DNA of 64,000 bases from CAUZIZ01 sp965218775 (GTDB lineage Bacteria; Acidobacteriota; UBA6911; RPQK01; JAJDTT01), in the NCBI GenBank assembly GCA_965218775.1, contig CBDCLS010000006.1, positions 2,480,001 through 2,544,000 of the forward strand. Direction: 5' to 3'. The notes below the pieces were generated by a model. The model searched no databases and was not told the DNA's origin. It saw only the letters and a list, made by a program, of their open reading frames with translations. The first letter of the stretch is position 1, and each line of letters begins with the position of its first letter. Shown here in pieces: positions 15,747 to 24,733 of this stretch. The translations under genes were made by a program, and so were the position numbers.

Positions 15747-16620
15747 GAGGTCAATCCCAACGGGATTGCGGATTCCAGCCCAGGGTTTCCGTACGTGTTT
15801 AGCGTCCTCCCTTGCCTTTGCCCGCGCCCGTGCCCTTGCCCGATTCCATCCATACTTCGGTCGTATCCAAGCCCTTGACCAACCTAGTCGGTATTGCCAC
15901 ACTTCCGGACAACCGCTGTACATCGCCATTGGCGGCACCGTTCGGCGGGAGAAAAGAGAGACAATAGTCAAGAACGTCGACGGGCGCGGGCAAAGGCAAG
16001 GGCACGGGCAAGGGGAAGACGCTAAACAGATACGGGTTTCTGAACCCTGGGTAACAGACATCCCCTTTGATTTCAACCCTATAGGGATTGCGGAACGCTC
16101 GATTTCCACAACCCTTTCAGGGTTGGCTACTGGGTTGTTCTTGCCTTTCCCAGGGTTCGGAAACCCTGGGCTAAAATACGCAATCCCGTTGGGATTGACC
16201 TCCTTAGTAGATGCCTGGGGCCTCGGCGCTCACTACTGTCCGGTTGAGCTATTTAGCCATCGTCGTAACATGATTACGATCAATCGATTAGAGGCATAAT
16301 CGGCTCGAGGCGACTTCAACTTTGACCTCCGCTTAGATCCGGATGAAATTGCATGATCCCGGGTCCCTAAGAAGGAGAGACAATGGCCAATGTCAAGAAA
16401 ACCAGCGAGGTCAATCCCAACGGGATTGCGGATTCCAGCCCAGGGTTTCTGAACCCTGGGTAACAGACTTTGATTTCAACCCTATAGGGGTTGCGGAACA
16501 CTCGATTTCCACAACCCTTTCAGGGTTGACTACTGGGTTGTTCCTGCCTTCCCAGGGTTCGGAAACCCTGGGCTGAAATACGCAATCCCGTTGGGATTGA
16601 TCTCCTTAGTAGGTGCCTGG
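15747..16620. repeat. Multi-hairpin repeat, family A, copies 2 and 3 in tandem
   Basis: Copy 2 spans 15747-16202 and is split by a mobile element. Copy 3 spans 16407-16620 and is intact, about 210 bp. Both begin GAGGTCAATCCCAACGGGAT and close with ATCCCGTTGGGATTGAYCTC, so the whole unit is an inverted repeat. Internal hairpins include CCCAGGGTTTCTGAACCCTGGG, ACAACCCTTTCAGGGTTG and CCCAGGGTTCGGAAACCCTGGG. Short frames here are by-products. The rest of the 15603-16915 gap contains no gene I can support. Confidence 0.85.
15791..16033. mobile_element. Hexamer-arm MITE, copy 3 (243 bp), inserted in a hairpin
   Basis: Termini are GTACGTGTTTAGCG and CGCTAAACAGATAC. The left arm is CCTTGCCTTTGCCCGCGCCC and the right arm holds GGGCAAAGGCAAGGGCACGG. 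The flanks are GGGTTTCC (15783-15790) and GGGTTTCT (16034-16041), a 7-bp match plus one difference. The intact sister repeat at 16407-16620 shows the empty site as CAGGGTTTCTGAACCCTG. The core CGTATCCAAGCCCTTGACCA is shared with other copies. Confidence 0.87.
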
Positions 16621-16915
16621 GGCCCGAAACACGACCAAGACCCGCGTAGGGTGAGGGCTATGCTTCCTAAGGAAATTCCGATTTTTCAAGCCTTTAGACA
16701 TCGGCGCTTGCAAAATGAAGCAAGTCCAATCGTTAACCAATTGATATCATTCGGCTTTAAACCGGAGTAGTGGTCCTAACTGAAAAAGTTCTCGTTTGAA
16801 CGATGAGCGGATGTCGGATGTCTCGTTGTCGAAATGACCGACAAAAAATTGACGCTATTCTCAGCTGCTTACCATGGAGGCTACATGCCCAACCAGCCTC
16901 AACTTAGTGACGGGC

Positions 16916-18733
16916 TCAAGGCCGGTCGCGGGGGCCGGAGGCGTCACGCGGTGGACGGATGGCAAATCGCAACCAGGGGCTGTGCCCAACCAAACCGCCG
17001 TCTTGGGAACTCACTCGCCAGCGGTACCGGCTAGCAGTCAGCGGTTCGGCGAGGAGGAAAACCGTCTCCGAAAGGTCGCCTATCAGGACCACAGCGCCGG
17101 TTTCCTCGTCGAAGAGTTCGAGCCGATAGGATTCGGCGCCCTCCACCTCCTGCCAGCTGAAGAGAGGTTGAGGAGTCTGGATAACGCCATGCGGCGCCAA
17201 GGGCACGGGTGAAGCCAAACGCTCGACCTGGAAACTCAGCCAGGGACTCTGTTCACCGACAGCTTCTCCGTCGAGGGCAGCAACTCGCCAGCGGTAGGCG
17301 GAGAGGCGACGCAGTGATTCGGCAGCGTGATAGGCAGTTCCCACGACATTTTCGGACACCACCGCGCGATCATTGCTCTCCTCGTGTATTTCGATATGAT
17401 ACGCCTGGGCTCCTTCCACAGGCTGCCAATGGAAGACAGGCTGGCGGGTGGAGACCGATCCTTCTGGAGCGACGCCAACTGGAGCCGGGACAGGCTGGCC
17501 AGGTAAACCCTTAAGACACTGGGCTCGCCCCAGCCTTCGCGAAATGGACGCGGCGCTACATTGCGAAAAGCTACTGGCCTGCGCCTCCAGGAAGGGCCAC
17601 ATGATGTACCCTCCTGGTGCATCGGAGCAGAAGCCATCGCCGTCGTGCAGGGCACCAACATTATGCCCGATCTCGTGAGCTGCCAGGACGATACGAAGTT
17701 TGGCACTCGACAGATCCTGGGAGATACCGATCGCCAGCGATTCGTGACAGATGCTCCCACCGCGTGCAATTCCCACTATTGTGCCGTCCAGGTTCCGCCC
17801 CGTGAACAGATGGACCAGGTCGTTTCCGGCAACCATTTGACTTGTGCTGGATTCCCGTAACAGATCCACTACATCGGTGGTAGAGCTGAGAAAGTCCTGA
17901 GAAGAGCTGGTGGAAACACGAGTCTCCGTGATGCGGAAGGTTAGGCCGAGCTGACTCTCGTAGATGGGATTCATCTGATGGATGATGCTTTGTACCCGGA
18001 TCGCAGACCCTGCACCATGCTGCTGGTAGTAATAGCTGTCCACCACCAGCCCCAGCCGAACCTCACGCGGAGCGCCCTTTACGTCTAGTGGGCGAGCCCC
18101 GTCGCGGAGGAATTGGTAGACACTGTCAGCTAGCCAGGGGTGGTTCTCGCTCGGAGGGGTCTGGAATGCGGACGCGGTCTGACTGTCACCTAACGCACAC
18201 TGGTGATTTTGCCAGAGACCATCGAGGTCGCTGAACCGATAGGACAGGATTTGATCACGCCTGGCACCCGGAAAGTAACGCCGCGCCGGTTCCAGGAAGT
18301 AAACTTCCTCCTGCGTCACAATGACTCCTTCCAGGTTTGAACCGAGTACGGTGAGTCGCACCGAAGAAGAGGGCTCTCCCTCAACGATTCCCGTGAAAAA
18401 CACATTCTCGGGAACGTCTTCAACTTCCCTTCCCTGCTCATCCAACCAGACGGTGCGAGAATCAGCCGAAAAGAGTGAAGCCCGCTCCAGCCGAAGATAG
18501 AAGGCCCGGCCCCAGACAGAAAATCGGAGTTGTGCTCCTAGTGAAGATGCCGTTGGGGACTCGGGTCCAGGAGCCGGGAAATCGATACCAAGATCCTGCA
18601 GAAAGTCAAAGTCCTGCAGCGACTTTCCCACCGGAGTGGATATCTGGCGCTGAGCGAGAGCCGACTCAAAAGATACGGAGAGTAAGGAAATTGAGACCAG
18701 GCACAAGCAGACTAGGCCACGGTTTGAACCCAT
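16916..18733 (-). CDS. Secreted reprolysin-like (M12B) zinc metalloprotease with C-terminal Fn3-like domains
   Basis: 605 residues. Signal peptide at residues 1-27 (VCLCLVSISLLSVSFESALA). A propeptide-like region follows. The catalytic domain (about 215-420) holds AAHEIGHNVGALHDGDG, the H-E-x-x-H-x-x-G-x-x-H-D zinc site of adamalysins, then a Met-turn candidate YIMWPF and Cys pairs. Residues 425-600 form two repeats of about 85 residues, each with P-x-F-x-W-x-x-V-E-G-A-x-x-Y and S-x-Y-R-W-R-V, the fibronectin-III/Ig-like layout. It should act outside the cell on protein substrates. The start follows an AGAGAGG box. The gene stands alone. Confidence 0.9.
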   Translation of the reverse strand: MGSNRGLVCLCLVSISLLSVSFESALAQRQISTPVGKSLQDFDFLQDLGIDFPAPGPESPTASSLGAQLRFSVWGRAFYLRLERASLFSADSRTVWLDEQGREVEDVPENVFFTGIVEGEPSSSVRLTVLGSNLEGVIVTQEEVYFLEPARRYFPGARRDQILSYRFSDLDGLWQNHQCALGDSQTASAFQTPPSENHPWLADSVYQFLRDGARPLDVKGAPREVRLGLVVDSYYYQQHGAGSAIRVQSIIHQMNPIYESQLGLTFRITETRVSTSSSQDFLSSTTDVVDLLRESSTSQMVAGNDLVHLFTGRNLDGTIVGIARGGSICHESLAIGISQDLSSAKLRIVLAAHEIGHNVGALHDGDGFCSDAPGGYIMWPFLEAQASSFSQCSAASISRRLGRAQCLKGLPGQPVPAPVGVAPEGSVSTRQPVFHWQPVEGAQAYHIEIHEESNDRAVVSENVVGTAYHAAESLRRLSAYRWRVAALDGEAVGEQSPWLSFQVERLASPVPLAPHGVIQTPQPLFSWQEVEGAESYRLELFDEETGAVVLIGDLSETVFLLAEPLTASRYRWRVSSQDGGLVGHSPWLRFAIRPPRDASGPRDRP

Positions 18734-18880
18734 GACCTCTCTTTTCGGTAACGCGCGAGCCGTACTTTGTGTGCTCGATCACCTCTTCGCCTCCAGGTTT
18801 CTGGCTACTGTCTCGTGGACGGCATCCACTTCCCAAAGGAAGTGCTCGATGGCTGTCGAACGCAATCAGCAGCGACGAGG

Positions 18881-19162
18881 GTGATTGATTCTTCCGGTTC
18901 GCTTCTGATAGGCTCGCTCGACGCTGGGTACGGCATCGCGGTGGACGGTTCAGGAAATGCCTTCATAACAGGAGAAGCCTCCACAGACGATTTCCCGACC
19001 ACAGAGGGAAGCTTCCAGACGGAGTACGGTACGGATCGAGATGCCTTCATCACCAAGCTCAACGCCGCAGGCTCCGACCTTGTCTACTCGTACTACCTGG
19101 GGGGCAGCGGGCGCGAGGCGGGCTACGACTTAGCCCTGGATGGCTCCCCTAAATCCTACTAA
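18881..19162 (+). pseudogene. Remnant of an SBBP beta-propeller repeat protein
   Basis: The frame contains two units of the SBBP type: G-Y-G-I-A-V-D-G-S-G-N-A-F-I-T-G then D-D-F-P-T-T-E-G-S-F-Q, and D-A-F-I-T-K-L-N-A-A-G then Y-S-Y-Y-L-G-G-S-G-R-E-A-G-Y-D-L-A. Family members carry many such blades and are secreted. Here there is no proper start, and the frame ends 20 bases before the IS1380 insertion. No continuation is seen on the far side of the IS. Confidence 0.75.
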
Positions 19163-20536
19163 TCCGTATTACTCGCACTAACCCGGATTTCTCATAGTGA
19201 AAGCAGAAAGGCTGATTTTAGTCGATTTTTCGACTCTGGTTTGAGCCGAAGTCTCAGTTGAGGGCACTGTAGAGTGCGAGAGCTTGGTGACACCTATGTT
19301 GAAGGCGGAAAACCGGTTTTTCAGACACACCTCAGCCGCCTCAGTTGCAGATGGTTGGGATTTCCGGTTTGCCTCCGCTCAGCCGAGCTGTTGAAGCTGG
19401 GCCAAGGTTTGGGCGTAGAGTGTTTGGTAAGGATAACCCTCGCTCAGCGACAAGCTCACCCGTCGGACACTGACCCGAATCTGGCCTCCTATCTTCAACA
19501 GTTTGAGGCGAATCGTCTGGCATTGCGCCTTCGCCCACTGGGTCCCCTTCAAAGCGACACACCTGAGCGTGTGCAGCAGATTGTAAGCCACCGAGGAAAA
19601 CCACAGGCGCAGCTGATTGCTCTTCATGCGGTGCGTCGAGGTCCGATCGGCAAACAGCTCTAGCTGCTGCTCCTTAATCCGATTCTCCGCTTCCCCTCGC
19701 GCGCAGTACAGCTCCTCGTACAGCTTTTGGGCGGGCCACCGCTTCGCTCCCAGCGAGGTGACGACAAAGCGGGGATTGGATCCCTTACCCGTGTACTCGG
19801 CCTTGCCCACCACTCGCCGCTCTTGACTCCAGCTTTTGCGCGTCTGGTAACGAAAGTCCTTGTAGACTCGGGCGCTGCTGCCGTTGGCTTGTTGCAGTGC
19901 CTGGGCCTGTTCCAACTCGGACTCCAGGGCCCCCTCTAAGCGCTGATTGCGGGCCAGACCGAAGACGTAATCCACTCGATGCTCCTCACACCATTTCATC
20001 AACGCCTCGCGGGCAAAGCTGCTGTCCGCCCGCAGAGTAATGCGGACCTTCGGCCACTTCGCCCGCAGTTGTCCCACCATCCGCTCCATCTCCTGGACCG
20101 CTCCTTCGGAGCCATCCAGGTTCGACACCCGCAGCTTGGCCCCCAGCACATACCCCTCGCAAAACACATACAGCGGCAGGTAGCAGTAACACCGGTAGTA
20201 GCCATGGTAGAAACGACCCTCCTGTTCTCCGTGCAGCGGATCATCCGTCGCATCCAGGTCCAAGACCAACTCCTTCGGTTTCCCGCCTCGCACCCGAATG
20301 AACTGCTCCACCAAAAACGCTTCGACCGCGGCTTCATCCACCGGCGTCTTGCGATATTTATCCTGCGTCACCGAGGACAACTCCAAACGATTGAGGGTGC
20401 TCTTGCCCGCACACGCCTTGCCTCGATCCGCTTCCGCTCGCCGATCCCTCCCCAAGGGATCTTCCTTGCCGACCAACACCGCCATCAGCGGATCTGCCCG
20501 GAGCTCCTCATGATCGTTGACATCCTCATAGCCTAG

Positions 20537-22636
20537 CCTCGATTTCCACGGCAGTACAAATGACGCCTTTCCGCTTCGAGCCCCCCGCCAGAATCCTTGA
20601 TCGGCGCGACTTGCGCCTGCTGTGTTTCCACCTACGTTAGTAAATAGAAGTACCTATTTGGATAGAGAGGTAATCCTATACCTAAAACCTGATCAAGGGA
20701 CGATCCCCACGCGAATGCTAGAAAAGTCTGGATATGAGGCAGAATAGAACCCTATCAAAGGCTGAGCATTTTCTGTCATTCATATCTAGTATAGTTATAG
20801 TTTGGAATACAGTAATCGGAATGGACTAACTAATGACACCCGACCGACCGTTCCGGAGGCCCAATTCTTCCTGGCCCCCGAATCGCCTCTGCAGCGCCAG
20901 TATGAGGCCTTGCGCTGCTTTTTCGTCGAAGGCTTGCCCTCGCAGCAGGTCGCCACTCGCTTCGGCTATTCCCCAGGAGCCTTCCGCGTCCTCTGTCATC
21001 AGTTTCGCCATGATCTCAGCAAGCGCGCCCGCTTCTTTCAGGCGATTCGCCGGGGGCCTCAAGCGGCGCCCGCCCGCGATCGGGTGCGGGAACGGGCCGT
21101 CGCCCTGCGCAAGCGAAACCTCTCGGTCTACGATATCCAACGCGAGTTGGCCGCCGCCGGCCATTCCATCAGCATCAATGCGTTATCGATCCTGCTGCGA
21201 GAGGAGGGCTTCGCCCGACTGCCCCGGCGTCGGGATGAGCAACGCCCCGCCACCCTCAAGCCCGAAGCAGCAGCCATCGCCGACGTGCGGCAGATCAATC
21301 TGGCCCCGCGCAGCTTTCGCACCCGGGTCGGCGGTCTGTTTCTGTTCGTCCCGCTGATGCGATCGATCGATCTCGGGGCGGTGCTGCAGCCCCCCCGCCT
21401 TCCCGGCTCCCAAATGATTCCCGCCGAGCAGGCCGTGCGCACCCTGCTGGCTCTGAAGCTGCTGGGCATCGAAAGAAAAAGTCATGTCATGGATCGGGTC
21501 TTTGACGAGGGCATCGCCCTTTTTGCCGGTCTCAATGTGGTGCCCAAGCGCTCCTACCTGGCCGCCTACAGCTCCCGGGTCGACCGACGCGCCAACCTGC
21601 GCCTCATGGGAGCCTGGTTTGAGCAGGTCCAAGCCGCCGGCCTGCCCCGGGGCTCTTCCTTCGATCTGGACTTTCACACCGTCCCCGCCAATAGCCAGCA
21701 GGAACCTTTGGACAAACACTATGTCTCTTCCCGCAGCCGCAGCCAAAAAGGCATCCTCGTTTTTTTGGCTCGGGACGCCACCGAGCGTGTCTTATGCTAC
21801 GCCAATGCGGGTGTCCCCCGGGCCGATCGAGCCGACGAGGTGCAACGCTTCGTCCAGTTCTGGCACCAACACAGCGGTCAGCCTCCGGCCGAACTCGTCT
21901 TCGATTCCCAGTTGACCACCTATGCTCATCTGAACCGCCTCAACCAACAGGGCATTGGCTTTATCACCCTGCGCCGCCGCTCCCAAAAAATGCTGGGCCA
22001 GATCTGGAGCCGCCCCGCCTCCGCCTGGCACCGCATCACCTTACCCGCCCTGACTCGGATCTTTCGCACCCCCAAAGTCCTGGACCAGCGGATCGTCCTG
22101 AAACATTACGAAGGTCCCCTGCGCCAGCTCACCCTCATGGAACTCGGTCACGAAGAACCGACCGTCCTACTGACCAACCATCTGCGCCGCGCCCCCTCGA
22201 CTCTGATCACCCGCTATGCCCAACGCATGCTCATCGAAAATGGCATCTCCGAAGCCATCCAGTTCTTTCACCTGGACGCGCTCTCTTCGATGGTGGGACT
22301 CAAAGTGGATTTTGACCTCCAGATCACCCTCATGGCCAGCTCCCTATATCGACTCATGGCCGAGAAGATTGGTCGCGAATATCAGCGGGCTCAAGCCAAA
22401 AAGATCTTCCGAAATCTCCTCGACGTCTCGGCCCGGGTCCAGATCCAAGAGCAGCAAGTCACCGTCCACCTCGATAAGCGCGCCCATAACCCCTACTTGG
22501 TCGCCTCGGGCCTGGGTGATGATCCCACGCCCATGCCTTGGTTTGGCGGCAAAACTCTGGTCCTTCGATTTGACTAACCGACTCAACGGCTACCCTTAAA
22601 AAATGTTAGTCCTTTCCAGTACCGTGGAAATCGAGG
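20537..22636 (+). mobile_element. 2100-bp insertion sequence nested in the IS1380 element
   Basis: Perfect terminal repeats CCTCGATTTCCACGG/CCGTGGAAATCGAGG bound the element. CTAG is duplicated at 20533-20536 and 22637-22640. Only one large gene is inside. The terminal bases and the YTAR-type duplication resemble those of the host IS1380, although the transposase does not look like IS1380. Confidence 0.9.
20802..22577 (+). CDS. Large DDE transposase of the 2.1-kb IS (family not firmly assigned)
   Basis: 591 residues from a TTG start. No in-frame ATG lies close to the start of the conserved part. An N-terminal helix-turn-helix (FFVEGLPSQQVATRFGYSPG, residues about 38-60) and a second helical DNA-binding region (L-S-V-Y-D-I-Q-R-E-L) precede the catalytic domain. 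Likely catalytic residues are in SSFDLDFHTVP (near 290), LVFDSQLTTY (near 370) and MLIENGISEAIQFFHLD (near 480). The coding frame appears intact. It resembles the large transposases grouped in ISNCY or IS1634-like sets; I cannot choose between them by eye. Confidence 0.8.
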   Translation: MEYSNRNGLTNDTRPTVPEAQFFLAPESPLQRQYEALRCFFVEGLPSQQVATRFGYSPGAFRVLCHQFRHDLSKRARFFQAIRRGPQAAPARDRVRERAVALRKRNLSVYDIQRELAAAGHSISINALSILLREEGFARLPRRRDEQRPATLKPEAAAIADVRQINLAPRSFRTRVGGLFLFVPLMRSIDLGAVLQPPRLPGSQMIPAEQAVRTLLALKLLGIERKSHVMDRVFDEGIALFAGLNVVPKRSYLAAYSSRVDRRANLRLMGAWFEQVQAAGLPRGSSFDLDFHTVPANSQQEPLDKHYVSSRSRSQKGILVFLARDATERVLCYANAGVPRADRADEVQRFVQFWHQHSGQPPAELVFDSQLTTYAHLNRLNQQGIGFITLRRRSQKMLGQIWSRPASAWHRITLPALTRIFRTPKVLDQRIVLKHYEGPLRQLTLMELGHEEPTVLLTNHLRRAPSTLITRYAQRMLIENGISEAIQFFHLDALSSMVGLKVDFDLQITLMASSLYRLMAEKIGREYQRAQAKKIFRNLLDVSARVQIQEQQVTVHLDKRAHNPYLVASGLGDDPTPMPWFGGKTLVLRFD

Positions 22637-23129
22637 CTAGGGCCAGTCCGTAAATCCGCTGCCCCACCAGTTCCTCCACACTGAACTCGGTGAAGCGAGG
22701 ATCGCGCCGGTCCCCAAAGCAGGCGGCCAAGCCGCTAATGAACCCATAGCGGCTCTCCACCTCCCGTAACAGCAACCCCCCGGAGTCTGAGGTGATCTGC
22801 CCCCCATTGAATTCTGCCTCGACTCGGCGCCCTTCTAGCTCTTGAAACTCCAGCTTGGAAGCGATACACTCTGTGGTCATAGTAGTCAGCTCCTTGTGAT
22901 TATTAAGTATCTGATAACAAAGACTTTATATCACATAGAGCTGACTGCTTTTTCTTGTCTTTGAGAAATCCGGGCTAAATCTCTACCGCTGCCACGACCA
23001 GCTTGTCTGTCCCTGGTAGCGGTAACTCCATGAGCTTTTGCTGGGGAGGGACAGTGAGCGGAAAGCGCACCCTGTTGACCCTCAGGCGAAAGTGCTTGCG
23101 GCGGCTGATTCGTACCCGTTTCCGCTGAG

Positions 23130-24524
23130 CTAGCCGTCAACCGGCTCCGGGGGGCTTGTGGGAACATCGGATGAAGATAATGGTTGAGCTGGCGTACTTG
23201 TCGTTGCAGACGGAGACTCCAAGTGGACCAGGAGACGATAGCTGAAGTCTGAGCCCCCACCCAGGAAGAAGTCCTCGACTCGCAGAATGTAGGTGCCGTC
23301 TCTTGGAATCCTGATGCGTATGAAGGCGTCCAAGCGGCGGAATAACCGGTTCAAATCGTTGAAGGCCAACAGAGTGCCATCTTCCCGCTCGAGCGACAGA
23401 TACGAGTCCAGCTGAGAACCACGCGGATCGGTCAAGGTGTAGGCGGTCAGAATGTCTCCGGCTCTGGCCTCGACGCTGAACAGGTCCGCCCCGTTTTCCT
23501 GCGAGACCACACCTTCAATATTTGCAGGCAGTGTAAGAGTTTGCGCGGTCGCGACGGAGTCGTTTGGTTCGACTTCGGGAGCCTCCGGCGTCGCAGAGGA
23601 GATTTCGAAGGCTGCCAGGTTGGGACCCTCGTCGTTGGCAATCGCGATGGGTCTGTCTGACTCCACTCTAAGAGCCAGAAGCCCGAAGTTGATGCCGGCC
23701 GAGACACTGACGGATCCCTGGAAACCATCCAAATCTGGGAAGAGTCGGGAGTCGTTCAAAAACAGCGCGGTGTGTCCGTTCAAGGGAAGTTCCAGGACCG
23801 CCGTGCGCAGGACGGCTCCATCTTGCCCGATCAAGCTGATCACGCAACCCTGAGGCGATGGCTTGGGGTGGGCGATCAGCTGGAAGGATCCGTTGGCCAG
23901 CGCCAGCGCGGTGTTGATCCCCCGCGACAGATCGACCTCTGCTCCGAAGGAGAAATTATTCAGGGGGACAATGGCTGAAAGACCAACATGTGAGAGTAGA
24001 GAGCCTCCCGAAACCAGCCGAAGTACGACGCTTCCTCGAATCGAGGAGGCCGTGGAAAAGGTGAGGCGTCCGAAGCCGGCTGTAGCCACATCCGAGTCGA
24101 GCCCTATGGGGATGACTCGGCTCTCGCCCGGGCCAAGCTCGAAAATCATTTTCGAAACCAGTCCCTCATCGGTCGTCAGCCGAAGTGGGATTCCGTCGCC
24201 GGTGAAGAAGTCGAGCCGGATCGCCTCCTCCCTGACGTAACCCTGGTTGACGACGAAGATCTCACCGGAGAATCCTCCACCCGCAGCCAACTGGGGGAAG
24301 ACCGTATACATGCACCTGGGTTGGCCTTCTTCAGGTTTGGTACAGTCGTATCTTGTATCTTCAGCGAACCCACCACCAGCATCAACAAACAGGGAAAGTG
24401 AAGCCGCAACAATGGGCAGGATACCGATCCGAAGACGGTTACACATTTTTCCTCCGCGCAATGAGTTCCGAGAAACCCGAGCAGAAACTCTTCTCAGGCT
24501 TCTTGAGCCTGGTCGCATCAGCAA
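23130..24524 (-). CDS. Secreted protein with a C-terminal pre-peptidase (PPC) domain
   Basis: 464 residues. A hydrophobic signal region lies at about residues 27-53 (IGILPIVAASLSLFVDAGGG), so the true start may be the Met near residue 26. The central part (about 70-300) contains Y-T-V-F-P-Q-L-A-A-G-G-G-F-S-G-E-I-F-V-V-N-Q-G and G-F-G-R-L-T-F-S-T. This resembles the 'attached-to-sponge or soil Acidobacteria' extracellular domain also found at 28338-30128 and 55298-56944. From about 335 the PPC domain starts: V-E-P-N-D-S-V-A-T-A-Q-T-L, then D-I-L-T-A-Y-T-L and G-T-Y-I-L-R-V-E-D-F. PPC domains occur at the C-termini of secreted enzymes and adhesins. No catalytic domain is visible. The signal is classic Sec. 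Confidence 0.75.
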   Translation of the reverse strand: MLMRPGSRSLRRVSARVSRNSLRGGKMCNRLRIGILPIVAASLSLFVDAGGGFAEDTRYDCTKPEEGQPRCMYTVFPQLAAGGGFSGEIFVVNQGYVREEAIRLDFFTGDGIPLRLTTDEGLVSKMIFELGPGESRVIPIGLDSDVATAGFGRLTFSTASSIRGSVVLRLVSGGSLLSHVGLSAIVPLNNFSFGAEVDLSRGINTALALANGSFQLIAHPKPSPQGCVISLIGQDGAVLRTAVLELPLNGHTALFLNDSRLFPDLDGFQGSVSVSAGINFGLLALRVESDRPIAIANDEGPNLAAFEISSATPEAPEVEPNDSVATAQTLTLPANIEGVVSQENGADLFSVEARAGDILTAYTLTDPRGSQLDSYLSLEREDGTLLAFNDLNRLFRRLDAFIRIRIPRDGTYILRVEDFFLGGGSDFSYRLLVHLESPSATTSTPAQPLSSSDVPTSPPEPVDG

Positions 24525-24733
24525 TTTGAAGCAGGAACTGTGCCAAAAGCCCGCCTTCCTCTTCAGATGTCTATAAACAGTTTATAAATAGGGTGTTAAC
24601 CGGATTACCTGGTAGGTGAAAGCTGTGCTCTTGCCGCGACAATTTCGGTACCCAGCGTCAAATTGTTCTCAACGGACCTTGTCAGACGACAGTACGGTTG
24701 TTCGCGCGGCCGTCATATTTACCGGGGACTTCC

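Larger units (their letters stand above)
19379..22880 (-). pseudogene. IS1380-family transposase, split by the nested IS
   Basis: The N-terminal 80 or so residues lie at 22637-22880 (M-T-T-E-C-I, then G-G-Q-I-T-S-D-S-G-G-L-L-L-R-E-V and V-G-Q-R-I-Y-G-L-A-L). The remainder lies at 19379-20536 (G-Y-E-D-V-N-D-H-E-E-L-R then L-V-L-D-L-D-A-T-D-D-P-L-H-G with the first catalytic Asp, R-A-D-S-S-F-A-R with the second, and G-E-A-E-N-R-I-K-E with the Glu). Joining them through one CTAG restores G-L-A-L-G-Y-E-D-V-N in frame, giving about 465 residues. The gene was therefore intact until the second insertion. Confidence 0.9.
19182..22974 (-). mobile_element. IS1380-family insertion sequence, interrupted by a second IS
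   Basis: Ends are CCCGGATTTCTCATAG (left) and CTTTGAGAAATCCGGG (right). Both flanks carry CTAA (19178-19181 and 22975-22978), a 4-bp target duplication as usual for IS1380. Subtracting the nested 2100-bp element and its duplicated CTAG leaves about 1690 bp, the normal size of the family. Confidence 0.9.

Noticed and set aside
15766..16576. Frames of up to 177 residues across the repeat zone
   Set aside because: They read straight through the family A units and the MITE, and the same peptide patterns recur wherever those repeats occur.
22976..23125. Minus-strand stretch with Q-R-K-R-V-R-I-S-R-R-K-H-F-R and T-D-K-L-V-V-A-A-V-E-I
   Set aside because: It looks coding-like but has no start, abuts the IS1380 target duplication that supplies its stop, and matches no family I can name.
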